The position numbers and the translations under genes were made by a program. The notes below the pieces were generated by a model. It did not search any database. It saw nothing but the letters and a program-made list of their open reading frames with translations, and had not been told where the DNA came from. Below, piece by piece: positions 16,568-25,510 of a stretch of 51,541 nucleotides of DNA (position 1 is its first letter; each line of letters begins with the position of its first letter). The stretch lies in contig JALHRK010000004.1 in assembly GCA_022841505.1 (NCBI GenBank), positions 1 to 51,541 of the forward strand, given 5' to 3'. The DNA is from Saprospiraceae bacterium. Its GTDB lineage: Bacteria > Bacteroidota > Bacteroidia > Chitinophagales > Saprospiraceae.

Positions 16568-16787
16568 CTTCACAATAAAAGGCAAAGTCGTTTACAACAA
16601 ACTTGGTATGGGATTCTGGGGCATCATAGACGATGCAGGCAACCAATGGGAGCCGGTGAATCTGCCCAATCAGATCAAATACGACGGAAAGCAGGTGGAA
16701 GTCGTTGCCAAAGAAACCCACGAAGACTCCATCAACATGTGGGGTCGGACGGTGAAAATTGTTTCGTTTAGTACGATGATGCCGTGA
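16560..16787 (+). CDS. Small hypothetical protein coupled to the S24 regulator
   Basis: A 75-residue protein starting MSNFTIKGKVVYNK with beta-rich sequence (GFWGIIDDAGNQWEPVNLP, INMWGRTVKIVSFST), suggesting a single small beta-barrel fold. No function is recognised. Its ATG overlaps the last 8 bases of the regulator gene in another frame, which points to translational coupling. An in-frame start at 16527 lies further inside the regulator gene and seems less likely. It could be a partner or simply the next gene of the unit. Confidence 0.7.
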   Translation: MSNFTIKGKVVYNKLGMGFWGIIDDAGNQWEPVNLPNQIKYDGKQVEVVAKETHEDSINMWGRTVKIVSFSTMMP

Positions 16788-16836
16788 GAAGCCGTTGATC
16801 GTTGGGGATACATAATTCGATGACGAGTAATTGTTA

Positions 16837-16867
16837 ACGAACAACGCTCAACGAACAACGCTCAACC
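16837..16867. repeat. AACGAACAACGCTCAACG repeat at the 3' end of the PfkB gene
   Basis: Two tandem ACGAACAACGCTCA units lie directly downstream of, and partly inside, the PfkB gene. On the gene's sense strand the TGA stop is part of the repeat (GGTTGAGCGTTGTTCG). Same family as 13658-13681 and 51488-51520. Confidence 0.8.
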
Positions 16868-17851
16868 TCCATAACTCATCCGAATAATCTCCTCCGTTTC
16901 CGCCCGCGTGCGAAAAACATCGAAGGTTGTTCCCTGGGTTCTTAAAGCGCCGAGCGCGTTGGCAAACTGCGCCGCCCGCACATAGTTATCACGGTCTTCC
17001 AGCAACCCGAACGCCAGTCCGCCGGCAAACGAATCGCCGCAGCCGGTAGTGTCAATGACTTCCTCGACCCAAACCGATTTCACAAAATCTGCCTTCATTT
17101 CCCCCTGAGCGTCTAAAGAATACACCATGCAGCCCCGAGCGTCGAGGGTAATACAAAGCGCTTTCAAACCCAGATTCAGCACATACCGCGCAAAATCAGC
17201 CATATCGGTTTCGCTCAATTCCTGATAGGTTTCGGTGAGTTCATCTTCTGCGTATTCTTTTTTAAACCAGCAACAGCCGGCTTCTTCAATGTTCATTTTC
17301 AGGATGTCAATGTAAGGCAGCCACAAATCCCGCTCTACCCAAAAACGCCGAAGCCGGTCGCCGGTGGTCGTCACCGTAGTGGTCGGGCCGTGCGCGTCGA
17401 AGATGGTAATAGCGTCCGGCTTTCGATGCGCATGGATATAGCGCAGCGTTTCCAGCGGAACTTCATAATCGGAGATCGGAACGCCAACAAACACATCGCT
17501 GTCCAAAACCAACTGAACATCCCGCGGGCTGATTGGCGGCATAAACGCCGTTTGTTTTTCAAGGCGGTTGTTCTGATCTACGAAACGGAGTTGGATTACA
17601 TCGCCCTGGTCGGCTTCGTCAAAAATGGTTTCCAGCTCAATATTGTCGTAAGCGCCCAGCAGTTCGCGAACGGCTGCAGTGTCCTTTTTCCGGATATGGG
17701 TCACCGGCGCCACCGTTCCAATCCCTTCCATCAACTTGGCCAAAGCGATCACCGGATGGGTGGCACAACCGTATTTGACAATCTTCATTCCTTTGCTGGT
17801 GGTGATGTGGTCATACGGAATTGGGCCGAGGACCGCGATTTTATAGCTCAT
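16862..17851 (-). CDS. PfkB-family carbohydrate/nucleoside kinase
   Basis: A 329-residue cytoplasmic kinase of the ribokinase/PfkB fold, transferring phosphate from ATP to a sugar or nucleoside; the substrate is not clear. The PfkB signature VIDTTGCGDSFAGGLAFGLL lies near residues 265-284, with the catalytic Asp in GCGD. The N-terminal IAVLGPIPYDHITTSKGM and THPVIALAKL place the substrate lid. Relatives occur widely in Bacteroidota next to unrelated genes. The in-frame start at 17875 adds 8 residues, and MSYKIAVL at 17851 is chosen. The stop lies inside a dispersed repeat. Confidence 0.88.
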   Translation of the reverse strand: MSYKIAVLGPIPYDHITTSKGMKIVKYGCATHPVIALAKLMEGIGTVAPVTHIRKKDTAAVRELLGAYDNIELETIFDEADQGDVIQLRFVDQNNRLEKQTAFMPPISPRDVQLVLDSDVFVGVPISDYEVPLETLRYIHAHRKPDAITIFDAHGPTTTVTTTGDRLRRFWVERDLWLPYIDILKMNIEEAGCCWFKKEYAEDELTETYQELSETDMADFARYVLNLGLKALCITLDARGCMVYSLDAQGEMKADFVKSVWVEEVIDTTGCGDSFAGGLAFGLLEDRDNYVRAAQFANALGALRTQGTTFDVFRTRAETEEIIRMSYGG

Positions 17852-17933
17852 TCGTTTTTCATTTTGTCGAACCAAGATACACCTAATGGTTAAATTTCAT
17901 TGCAGGATGCCCTATTTTCAATTTCAGTTCGAT

Positions 17934-17941
17934 TACTTTTG
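17934..17941 (+). promoter_or_regulatory. -7 promoter element (TACTTTTG) upstream of purM
   Basis: TACTTTTG matches TAnnTTTG, 79 bases before the purM ATG. The matching TTTG is weak. The predicted 5' leader would contain the 33-bp palindrome at 17959-17991. Confidence 0.45.
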
Positions 17942-17958
17942 CGTCCTGTATGGAGCTG

Positions 17959-17991
17959 AAACCTATAAGGTTTTCAAAACCTTATAGGTTT
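17959..17991. repeat. 33-bp perfect palindrome AAACCTATAAGGTTTT-C-mirror
   Basis: Arms of 16 bases (AAACCTATAAGGTTTT and its reverse complement) flank one base. Further copies are at 27723-27755 and, imperfect, at 41595-41626, so it is a dispersed element. Here it lies in the predicted purM leader, where it would form an RNA hairpin. Confidence 0.9.
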
Positions 17992-18019
17992 GCATGATCA
18001 CTAAAATCCAATCGCACGA

Positions 18020-19195
18020 ATGTCTGAACGATATAAATACGACCAACGGGGAGTTTCCGCAACCAAAGACGAGGTACATGCCGCCGTTCAGCACCTAGAC
18101 AAAGGCTTGTTTCCCAATGCATTCTGCAAAATACTGCCCGATGTGGCTGCGGGCGACCCCAATTACTGCAACATCATGCACGCCGATACAGCCGGCACCA
18201 AAACCAGTCTGGCCTACCTCTACTGGAAAGAAACGGGCAACCTCGACATCTGGGAAGGCATTGCGCAGGACGCCATTGTCATGAACCTCGACGACATGGC
18301 CTGTGTGGGTTGTGTGGATGAGATCATCCTTTCTTCCACCATCGGGCGTAACAAACATTTAGTGGATGGTTCGGTTATCGGAGCCGTCATCGGCGGAACA
18401 TCCCGGTTTGTGGAAAAAATGCAGGAATATGGCATCCGGATCCATTTGGCAGGCGGCGAAACCGCCGACGTGGGCGATATCGTGCGCACCATTGACGTTG
18501 GATTCACCGCGTTTGCCCGGATGAAACGCGCCGACCTGGTGATCAACGACATCCGGCCCGGCGACGTGGTAGTTGGCCTGGCGTCTTATGGACAAGCCAT
18601 TTACGAAGACACCTACAACGGCGGAACCGGCAGCAATGGCCTCACCTCCGCCCGGCACGACATCCTGAACAAAATATATGCTGAGCGCTTCCCGGAAAGC
18701 TACGACCCGCGCACGCCCTTAGATTTTATCTACACCGGCAGCAGGCGCCTGACTGACAAAATAAACATAGGCGGCAAATCCATTGACGTTGGCCAGCTCA
18801 TTCTTTCGCCCACCCGCACCTATTTACCAGTTTTGAAAGAGGTGCTGCACCAACTCCGCCCGCATTTGCACGGCCTCATCCACTGCACCGGGGGCGGGCA
18901 AACGAAAGTGCTCAAATTCATCGAAAATGCCCGCGTGGTGAAAAACAACCTCCTGCCACTGCCACCGCTGTTTCAATTGGTACGCGACGAATCCGGAACA
19001 AGCTGGAAAGAAATGTACCAGGTTTTCAATATGGGGCACCGCCTGGAGGTTTATTTGCCCGAAGCACATGCCCAGCGGGTGATAGACATTTCGGCGGCTT
19101 TCGGCATCGAAGCGGCGGTGATCGGGCATGTGGAAGCCCACCAGGGCAGCGCGGTTCGCATCGAAAGCCCGCACGGAACCTTTGAATACCAATAA
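18020..19195 (+). CDS. purM: Phosphoribosylformylglycinamidine cyclo-ligase (AIR synthase)
   Basis: Purine pathway enzyme that closes the imidazole ring of FGAM with ATP to give AIR. The 391-residue protein has the PurM fold: the N-terminal HADTAGTKTSLA segment (residues about 54-65), then NLDDMACVGCVDEI, RIHLAGGETADVGDIVRTIDVG, GDVVVGLASYGQAIYEDTYNGGTGSNGL and LIHCTGGGQTKVLKFIENARVV. It is longer than the ~345-residue E. coli protein, as is common in Bacteroidota. Its stop is 1 base before the nth start, so the two are probably one unit. Confidence 0.95.
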   Translation: MSERYKYDQRGVSATKDEVHAAVQHLDKGLFPNAFCKILPDVAAGDPNYCNIMHADTAGTKTSLAYLYWKETGNLDIWEGIAQDAIVMNLDDMACVGCVDEIILSSTIGRNKHLVDGSVIGAVIGGTSRFVEKMQEYGIRIHLAGGETADVGDIVRTIDVGFTAFARMKRADLVINDIRPGDVVVGLASYGQAIYEDTYNGGTGSNGLTSARHDILNKIYAERFPESYDPRTPLDFIYTGSRRLTDKINIGGKSIDVGQLILSPTRTYLPVLKEVLHQLRPHLHGLIHCTGGGQTKVLKFIENARVVKNNLLPLPPLFQLVRDESGTSWKEMYQVFNMGHRLEVYLPEAHAQRVIDISAAFGIEAAVIGHVEAHQGSAVRIESPHGTFEYQ

Positions 19196-19196
19196 G

Positions 19197-19841
19197 ATGG
19201 CGCTCGGAAAAAAACAAAAAGCTGCGGCCATTGCGGCCATACTCGAAAACTTGTTTCCGGAAACGCCCATTCCGCTGTCGCATGAAGACGCTTACACGCT
19301 GCTGATTGCTGTGCTTTTATCCGCGCAGTGTACCGACGAGCGGGTGAATAAAATCACGCCAATCCTGTTTGCGCGGGCCGACAATCCATTCGATATGGTC
19401 AAACTCGAAGTGGATGAAATCCGGGAGATCATCAAACCCTGTGGCCTTTCACCCCGCAAATCGCAGGCCATTTTCAGCTTATCGCAAATTTTGATTGAAA
19501 AATACGGGGGCCGCGTTCCCGACAGCTTTGAAGCCCTGGAAGCCCTGCCCGGCGTGGGCCACAAAACGGCTTCGGTGGTGATGTCGCAAGCCTTTGGCGT
19601 GCCCGCTTTTCCGGTGGACACGCATATCCACCGCTTAGCCTGGCGCTGGGGCCTGAGCAGCGGCAAAAACGTGGAGCAAACCGAAGCCGACCTCAAGCAC
19701 CTCTTTCCAAAAGACACCTGGAATAAACTGCACCTGCAGATTATTTTTTTTGGACGCCAGTATTGTCCCGCCCGGGGGCATGATCCGGTGAAGTGTCCGA
19801 TATGCAGTAAGTATGGAATTAAGGCTTTGTTTGAGGGGTAG
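19197..19841 (+). CDS. nth: Endonuclease III with degenerate Fe-S region
   Basis: DNA glycosylase/AP lyase removing oxidised pyrimidines. The 214-residue protein shows the helix-hairpin-helix LPGVGHKTASVV with catalytic Lys123 and VDTHIHRL with catalytic Asp141. The C-terminal iron-sulfur region is incomplete: Cys190, Cys200 and Cys203 are present (QYC...KCPIC), but spacing differs from the usual CX6CX2CX5C and no fourth Cys follows. The cluster may thus be absent or altered, as in some Bacteroidota relatives. A start at 19128 would overlap purM; ATG 19197 follows its stop by 1 base. Confidence 0.9.
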   Translation: MALGKKQKAAAIAAILENLFPETPIPLSHEDAYTLLIAVLLSAQCTDERVNKITPILFARADNPFDMVKLEVDEIREIIKPCGLSPRKSQAIFSLSQILIEKYGGRVPDSFEALEALPGVGHKTASVVMSQAFGVPAFPVDTHIHRLAWRWGLSSGKNVEQTEADLKHLFPKDTWNKLHLQIIFFGRQYCPARGHDPVKCPICSKYGIKALFEG

Positions 19842-19850
19842 GAGGGAAGT

Positions 19851-20034
19851 TGTACTGCTTGAACTCCGATTCAGCGGAGGGGGGGAAGTTGTACCGCTGA
19901 ACTCCGATTCAGCGAAGGGGGGAAGTTGTACCGCTGAACTCCGATTCAGCGGAGGGGGGGAAGCTGTACCGCTGAGCTCCGATTCAGCGGAGGGGGGGAA
20001 GCTGTACCGCTGAACTCCGATTCAGCGGAGGGTT
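19851..20034. repeat. Five-unit ~38-bp tandem hairpin array with G-runs
   Basis: Five units with periods of 37-38 bases, each CCGCTGAACTCCGATTCAGCGG (stem CCGCTGAA/TTCAGCGG, loop CTCCGA), joined by GAGGGGGGGAAG-type G-runs. The first unit is divergent. It fills most of the 349-base gap after nth. No gene is supported in the gap. Units are near identical, with no spacers, so it is not a CRISPR. Confidence 0.9.
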
Positions 20035-20190
20035 GCCGATTATCGAAATCCAGGTTGTGCGGTGCACTCAGGTGCGGTTAAAATTCCGTTAAATCCTTAA
20101 GCGGATAGAGGTTTTTGCAATAGATATGCTATTTTTAGGACAATTGTATTTGAAAGAACCAATTGTTTTCCTCACCAAAACCATTTCACA

Positions 20191-21174
20191 ATGCGTATCT
20201 CTATTTCCCTGACGGCCATCGCCGTATTCTTCTTCTCAGGCATTTTTGAAATTCAGGCGCAGATGCCTGCTCAGGCAAATGAATCCACCCTGCTCGATGT
20301 GCCTATCCCGCCCCACAACCGGAATGTAGAAACTTACTTTTCTGGTGAATCCAGACCGGCCAAGTCCTACCTGCACCTGAAATATTTGAGCGCAAAAAAA
20401 ACAGGCCACGACGACCTGAACCAGCTCGTACTGGATTTAAAAAAGCAGGCCCAGGCGAGTGGCGCTGACGCCATCATTGTTTTGGCAACTCAAAAAACGG
20501 CAAATGAGTTTTTTTCTGATGGTAATTCCGGGATTGTTGAAACCGCCACGATGGATGCATTGGCTGTGGTGTATCCGGAAAACCTGAAATTCATTCCGGG
20601 CAGCGTCAAGGCATGGAAAGTCCACCTGCCCGGCAAAGACGGACAAACCTGGCAACTGGCTGCCACGCAGGAATTTAATTTCATGGAACAGCCGGCAAGC
20701 AGTACGGGAACCTTGAAATGGATCGGCTGGCTGAAAAAATGGAACCATGCATACCTGCTGGAAAGACCAGAATTGGTTGAAAAAGTGGTTATGGGCGATT
20801 TTAACCGCGAAAAAAAGCGGGTTTTAGCGGACAACCGATCCGTGCGCATCTTCTACAAGCCAAATAGCACCAGTAAAGAAATTGAAAAACTCAAAATTTC
20901 CACAAGCAATGTGAATGAACAAACGGTATATTACCACTATACAGATGATGGTAAAAAGGTGGCCAGCCGGGAGATGATTTTCGATTATTCGCCAAATGTC
21001 CGATATATTGAATACCCGGAATTCGATGAAAACGGGAATGTCAAGGGCTATTTGTATTTAATGCAGGAAGGCGAAAAGAAAGAACAATTTTTGCGCCTTG
21101 ATTTCGATTTCTACACGGAAGAAGACTGGGATGCTCATGTGAAAGAATTGATTGTTAAAGAGTTGGGTGAATAA
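20191..21174 (+). CDS. Hypothetical exported protein
   Basis: A 327-residue protein with a signal peptide cleaved after IQAQ (residue about 24). No family is firmly recognised. A region DLNQLVLDLKKQAQASGADAIIVLA (about residues 72-97) resembles the helix-strand element of small YbjQ/RcsF-like folds. The second half is beta-rich, with a repeated DENGNVKGYLYLMQEG style. Gene neighbours give no clue; it starts after a repeat array and is followed by a DUF4397 lipoprotein on the same strand with about 160 bases between. Confidence 0.75.
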   Translation: MRISISLTAIAVFFFSGIFEIQAQMPAQANESTLLDVPIPPHNRNVETYFSGESRPAKSYLHLKYLSAKKTGHDDLNQLVLDLKKQAQASGADAIIVLATQKTANEFFSDGNSGIVETATMDALAVVYPENLKFIPGSVKAWKVHLPGKDGQTWQLAATQEFNFMEQPASSTGTLKWIGWLKKWNHAYLLERPELVEKVVMGDFNREKKRVLADNRSVRIFYKPNSTSKEIEKLKISTSNVNEQTVYYHYTDDGKKVASREMIFDYSPNVRYIEYPEFDENGNVKGYLYLMQEGEKKEQFLRLDFDFYTEEDWDAHVKELIVKELGE

Positions 21175-21333
21175 AATTCATATTTAAAAGCAAGGTTGCA
21201 AATTGTTGTGAAAAAGTGGATGTTTTAGGGTGTTTGTCAAATTGATGTCAAAACAGAGACTTGTTGTGCACAAAAACCAAGTTGTCTTGTTAGAGCCTCC
21301 AATACTAATTTTTTCACCCAAAACAATTCACGC

Positions 21334-22032
21334 ATGTTCAAAGCACTTTTGAAAAAGCACGCAGTTTTATCGGCTGTAGTGCTCGCGCTCTTCACGACAA
21401 TGACTTTTTCTGCCTGCGACGACGATGACGATCCGGCTCAGGGCAGGGTATTGGTAGTACATGCTTCTCCCGATGCTCCGGGAGTAGATCTGCTGGTAGA
21501 TGATACCAAAGTGAATGCTGCTGCGCTCTCTTTCCCAAACAATACCGGTTATCTCGATGTAGAGGCTGGCAACCGCAACTTCAAGGTGAATGCAGCTGGC
21601 ACAACGACTTCGGTGATTAATGCCAATGCAACCGTGGATCCGAATACAAATTACTCGTTGTTCGCCATCAACCGCCTCAGCAGCATCGAAGCTTTGTTGT
21701 TGGTGGACGACCTCACGACGCCCGCAGCAGGCAAAGCGCACGTGCGTTTCGTACACCTTAGCCCTGATGCACCGGCAGTAGATGTGACGCTCACAGATGG
21801 TACGGTTGTATTTGGCAATACCAGCTTCAAATCGGGCACGGCCTTTACGCCACTCAATGCAGGTACGTACAACCTTCAGGCAAGAGTCGCCGGTACAGCA
21901 ACGGTTGCGTTGGAAATTCCTAACGTTACCCTCACAGCAGGTAAAATTTACACGGTATTTGCAAGGGGATTCCTCGCGCCGCCGGCGGGTAACACGAACA
22001 CTTTGGGTGTTACGATTATCGCAAACAACTAA
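21334..22032 (+). CDS. DUF4397 domain lipoprotein
   Basis: A 232-residue lipoprotein with lipobox FSAC (Cys27) followed by DDDDDPAQG. The Asp cluster right after the Cys resembles the surface-export signal known in some Bacteroidota lipoproteins. The mature part has two DUF4397 units, each opening VLVVHASPDAPGVDLLVDD and VRFVHLSPDAPAVDVTLTDG, predicted beta-sandwiches. Function is unknown, though the family is often secreted. A strong terminator follows at 22059, so the unit ends here. Confidence 0.88.
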   Translation: MFKALLKKHAVLSAVVLALFTTMTFSACDDDDDPAQGRVLVVHASPDAPGVDLLVDDTKVNAAALSFPNNTGYLDVEAGNRNFKVNAAGTTTSVINANATVDPNTNYSLFAINRLSSIEALLLVDDLTTPAAGKAHVRFVHLSPDAPAVDVTLTDGTVVFGNTSFKSGTAFTPLNAGTYNLQARVAGTATVALEIPNVTLTAGKIYTVFARGFLAPPAGNTNTLGVTIIANN

Positions 22033-22058
22033 AAAAAATAGTGAATTTGCATTCGCTC

Positions 22059-22097
22059 ATCCGCTCTGTGGTTTTGGCCGCAGAGCGGATTTTTTTT
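22059..22097 (+). terminator. Rho-independent terminator after the DUF4397 gene
   Basis: Stem ATCCGCTCTGTGG / CCGCAGAGCGGAT (one G-T pair, 13 bp), loop TTTTGG, then eight T. It sits 27 bases after the stop and also faces the convergent sensor kinase gene. Confidence 0.92.
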
Positions 22098-22187
22098 GCC
22101 CTGCTCGCGCGTAGGCTCCGCTTCGCGTGTACTATTCCTGCGGGCTTCGCCTGATTTTAGGAGTCTGCCGGCTAAAGCCAGCGACCA

Positions 22188-25100
22188 CTACGCAAACTTC
22201 TTCATCGTCAACCGCACCGTATACCCATTATCCCGAATAATCTGGAGCGACGCATTCAGGCGTTGAGCGCGCATTTGAATGTTGGAAAGGCCCTGGCCGG
22301 TTTTGAAAGAACTTCGAGCGCGGCCGTTCCCGTTGTCCTTGATGGACATTTCAAAAATATTGCCTGCATTGACAAATTCGACCCAGACTTTGGTGGCGTT
22401 GGCGTGTTTGGCAATGTTGTTGATCGCTTCGTTGTAAATAAAATACAGGTTTTGGCGCAGGTGAACCGGCATTTTTTCCTGCAGGTCAATTTTGTCAATT
22501 TTTAATTCGTAGGTCACGTCCATGGGCAGGAGCATGTCGTCGGCGTGTTCCCGCATGCGCTGGATGAGGTCTTCCACTTTGTCTTTCCGGGAATCTATCG
22601 CCCAGATGACGTCGCTGAGTTTGGACATGGCTTTGCGGCTTGCTTCCCCGATGGTATGCAGCCGGGCTTTGCTGTCTTCGTCCTGGATTTTCATTTGCAG
22701 CATATCGCTTTGCATGGCAATGCCAGAAAGCAAACCGCTGACCTCGTCGTGCAGGTCGCTGGACAATTTCATGCGCAGTTTTTCGATGCTCAGCTGCTGT
22801 TTCAGGCGGTTGGTGGTAAACGCATAGATCCCACCAACAATCAGCAACCCGATCAGCATATAAAACAACGCCCGGTTGTAGAATGGCTTGTTGACGACAA
22901 TGGGAATGAGCAGGTCTGTTGCGCTCCAGTTGCCGTTGGGGGGGACGCCTCTTACATGCAGGGTGTATTTCCCCGGCGGCAGGCTGTTAAACCGGATATT
23001 GTTGCTGAAACCGAGGTACGACCAGTCGGAATCAAAACCTTCCAACCGGGCCATGTACTGACTTTTTCGCGGATTGCCGAAATCGGGAAGCGCAAAATGG
23101 ATCAGGAAATACGTGTCGGAAGGGTCCATGGTGATGCCCTTCGCAAAGGCCGTTTCATATTGAGTCAGCAGGCTGTCTTTGGCGGAATTAAAGCGAACAA
23201 TTTTGGTCAGGATCGGAGCAGGGGTTGGGGTGTCGTTGAGTAAATTATTTGGATAGAATACATTCAAACCATTGACTCCGCCAAAATAGTAACGCCCGGT
23301 TTCGTCTTTGTAAAAGGAAAAGCGGTTGAATTCATCGTGGGTGAGGCCGTCCGACTGGAAAAAATTGCGAAAATTTTGGGCTTTGGTATCGAAGTACGAC
23401 AAGCCATTGAAGGTACTGATCCAGTAATTTCCTTTTTCATCGGGCAAAATGCCACAAACGGTATTGCTGGCCATTCCCCCTTTAATTTTGTTGTAAATTT
23501 CTACCTTTTTGGTGTTCAAATCACAAACATTGAGCCCGTTTTTGGTGCCCAGCCAAAGCCTGCCCTTTGGGTCCTCGTAGATTACATAAATCGTATAATC
23601 GCTTAGTGTAAGCCGACCGCTTTCATTGCTGTCGGCATATTTTTCAAGGATTTTAGCCTTTTGATCAAAGCGAAATAATCCATCTTCAGTGCCAATCCAG
23701 ATCGTCCCGTCCTGCGCTTCTGTGATGTAGCGGGGCACCACTTTTTTGAGGGGATTTTCCCCATCAGGGTTAAGGAAAACAGTGAATTTCTCCGTAGCCG
23801 GATTAAAACGCACTAAAGACCCTTCCCCGTTATGCGACTCGCAAAGCATCCAGAAGGTGTCATTGCGGGTGACCATAAATGCCCTGAAATTGTCTTTGTA
23901 TAAAAACCGCCTTGTGGTACATTGTTCCGTGTCGTAAAGCAAAAGTTGTCCCTGGGTGGAATAGTAGCAGGTGATGCCCCAAAGCTGGCGGCCGCGCAGG
24001 AACAAATCGAGGCCACAAGTGAAATTAATGGGCTGATTGGTTGCCTGATCAATGAGTTGCAGGGTATCGAGCTGATCCGTTTTTGTATCCAGGACGTACC
24101 AATGGAGGGATTCTCTGGCCATGTAGAGCAAGCCTTTCCCGTTTCCAGTCATGCCACGCATCACGGCTCCCCGCTGTTGGTTGGGGGCATCGAGGTTTTT
24201 GGCCAAAAAGGACTTTACACCCGAGCGGTTGTTCCGGACAATTTTTAAGCCCGTATCCATGCCCATAAAGATTGTTTTGGAAAAGTCCTTGCTGTAAAGG
24301 CAGGTGTATATTTCATTGGCGACAAGCAAATTCGGTGCTTCCCGGATTTTCTGGTCGGGGTTGCAGCGGTATATTTTTTTCGGTTGCGGATAGGCGCCAA
24401 CGCCATTGGAAGCAACAAAAAGCAGGTTTCCTTTCCGGTCTTCCGAAAGGTAGCTGATCAGCTCTTTTTCCAGGATCCGGTTAACTGAATAATTACCGGA
24501 ATTTTCGGGAATGAGGTTGTAAACACCGGGGATGTTTTTGAACGCTACCCGGACGATGCCTTTCCGGTCTTCGTGCAGAAACCAGGTCGCTGACGGAAAT
24601 TGATGCGCGCTATCGGGTATGATATCGAAATCCGTTGCGTGGTAGGTTTTGACAACCGAACCGCCTGCATTCACCAGGCGCAGTCCTTTTTCGGTGTCAT
24701 TGAGCAGGAAATTGCCGTTTCGACAGTGCAACATCTGGGCAATCGTACCGGTATCCGTGCGCGCTTCCTTCAGTTCAAAACGTTGAAACAACTTTTCAGC
24801 CTCGTAGTCGTACTGCCACACTGCAATCCCGGTTTGACTGGTCACCATGAGCAGCAGATCGCCTGCCTGGTCTACGGTGACATGCCGGATAATGCCCCTG
24901 ACTTCCTGTTGAAACGGAACCACTTTTTTTACCTGGTGCGTATAAGGATTCAGGATGTCAAAAAAAGCATATCCATTTTGATAAAGGAGCACAATGTTGC
25001 CAAGTTTGTCTTCCTGAATCTCTTTGATGTCTATAGCCGACAGGATCGGGCGCTGGCTGGCGCTGTTGCTTTTGCCAAAGGTGACGAATTCGTAGCCGTC

Positions 25101-25304
25101 GAATCGGTTCAAACCATTAGTGGTCGCCACCCACACAAATCCAAAACGGCTTTGCAGCACGTCGGTCACTAAGCGGTCAGACAACCCGTCGTTCAACGTG
25201 TAGTAGACTGCCTGGGATGGGGTGGTCTGCTGCGCACACAGCGCAACCGGAGCCAATAACCCCCAAAGGCTTAGCATACAAGCATGTACTGAGTTTCTCA
25301 ACAT
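22188..25304 (-). CDS. Propeller-type sensor histidine kinase (Reg_prop, Y_Y_Y, HisKA_3, HATPase)
   Basis: A 1038-residue membrane sensor. A signal peptide (MLRNSVHACMLSLWG...LCAQQ) precedes a large beta-propeller region with repeats such as GFVWVATTNGLNRFDG, GTIWIGTEDGLFRFD, GRLWLGTKNGLNVCD and GNYWISTFNGLSYFD, then a Y_Y_Y domain (YMARLEGFDSDWSYLGFSNN). One membrane helix (FYMLIGLLIVGGIYAF, about residue 818) leads to the NarX-type H-box LSSDLHDEVSGLLSG with the phospho-His, an N-box (YNEAINNIAKHA) and G-box (DNGNG...GQGLSNI). The ligand is unknown. It pairs with the NarL-type regulator directly upstream. The ATG at 25304 is chosen to expose the signal peptide; others occur at 25325 and 25355. 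Confidence 0.92.
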   Translation of the reverse strand: MLRNSVHACMLSLWGLLAPVALCAQQTTPSQAVYYTLNDGLSDRLVTDVLQSRFGFVWVATTNGLNRFDGYEFVTFGKSNSASQRPILSAIDIKEIQEDKLGNIVLLYQNGYAFFDILNPYTHQVKKVVPFQQEVRGIIRHVTVDQAGDLLLMVTSQTGIAVWQYDYEAEKLFQRFELKEARTDTGTIAQMLHCRNGNFLLNDTEKGLRLVNAGGSVVKTYHATDFDIIPDSAHQFPSATWFLHEDRKGIVRVAFKNIPGVYNLIPENSGNYSVNRILEKELISYLSEDRKGNLLFVASNGVGAYPQPKKIYRCNPDQKIREAPNLLVANEIYTCLYSKDFSKTIFMGMDTGLKIVRNNRSGVKSFLAKNLDAPNQQRGAVMRGMTGNGKGLLYMARESLHWYVLDTKTDQLDTLQLIDQATNQPINFTCGLDLFLRGRQLWGITCYYSTQGQLLLYDTEQCTTRRFLYKDNFRAFMVTRNDTFWMLCESHNGEGSLVRFNPATEKFTVFLNPDGENPLKKVVPRYITEAQDGTIWIGTEDGLFRFDQKAKILEKYADSNESGRLTLSDYTIYVIYEDPKGRLWLGTKNGLNVCDLNTKKVEIYNKIKGGMASNTVCGILPDEKGNYWISTFNGLSYFDTKAQNFRNFFQSDGLTHDEFNRFSFYKDETGRYYFGGVNGLNVFYPNNLLNDTPTPAPILTKIVRFNSAKDSLLTQYETAFAKGITMDPSDTYFLIHFALPDFGNPRKSQYMARLEGFDSDWSYLGFSNNIRFNSLPPGKYTLHVRGVPPNGNWSATDLLIPIVVNKPFYNRALFYMLIGLLIVGGIYAFTTNRLKQQLSIEKLRMKLSSDLHDEVSGLLSGIAMQSDMLQMKIQDEDSKARLHTIGEASRKAMSKLSDVIWAIDSRKDKVEDLIQRMREHADDMLLPMDVTYELKIDKIDLQEKMPVHLRQNLYFIYNEAINNIAKHANATKVWVEFVNAGNIFEMSIKDNGNGRARSSFKTGQGLSNIQMRAQRLNASLQIIRDNGYTVRLTMKKFA

Positions 25305-25398
25305 AAGCGTGTTTTCTACCGGCATTAAGTCCCTAACGAAACTACCGGTATCCAAAACCCTGGATGATTTGGTGTAACCTCATTCATTCCATCCATCC

Positions 25399-25510
25399 AA
25401 TTTTCAAATCCTTTTTTGGGTTATTGGTTATCGGTTACTGGTTATTAGTCTGTTGCCCCATCTTCAAATTTTCAAATCTCCCCGCACCATCTTCAAATCT
25501 TCAAATCAAA
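25399..25510. repeat. AAATCTTC-type repeat at the 3' end of the response regulator
   Basis: On the minus strand the regulator's TGA stop is inside a GAGATTTGATTTGAAGATTTGAAG run, which continues with AGATTTGAAAATTTG units. A GGTTATTGGTTATCGGTTA stretch also lies here. Same family as 2617-2714 and 51405-51482. Confidence 0.75.

Noticed and set aside
17876-18019. Purine riboswitch before purM.
   Set aside because: The hairpin is a copy of a dispersed palindrome and no riboswitch core is seen.
19813-20013. 66-residue ORF within the hairpin array.
   Set aside because: It is only a reading of the tandem repeat, with no ribosome site or domain.
19851-20034. CRISPR array.
   Set aside because: Units are contiguous near-identical hairpins with no unique spacers, and no cas gene is near.
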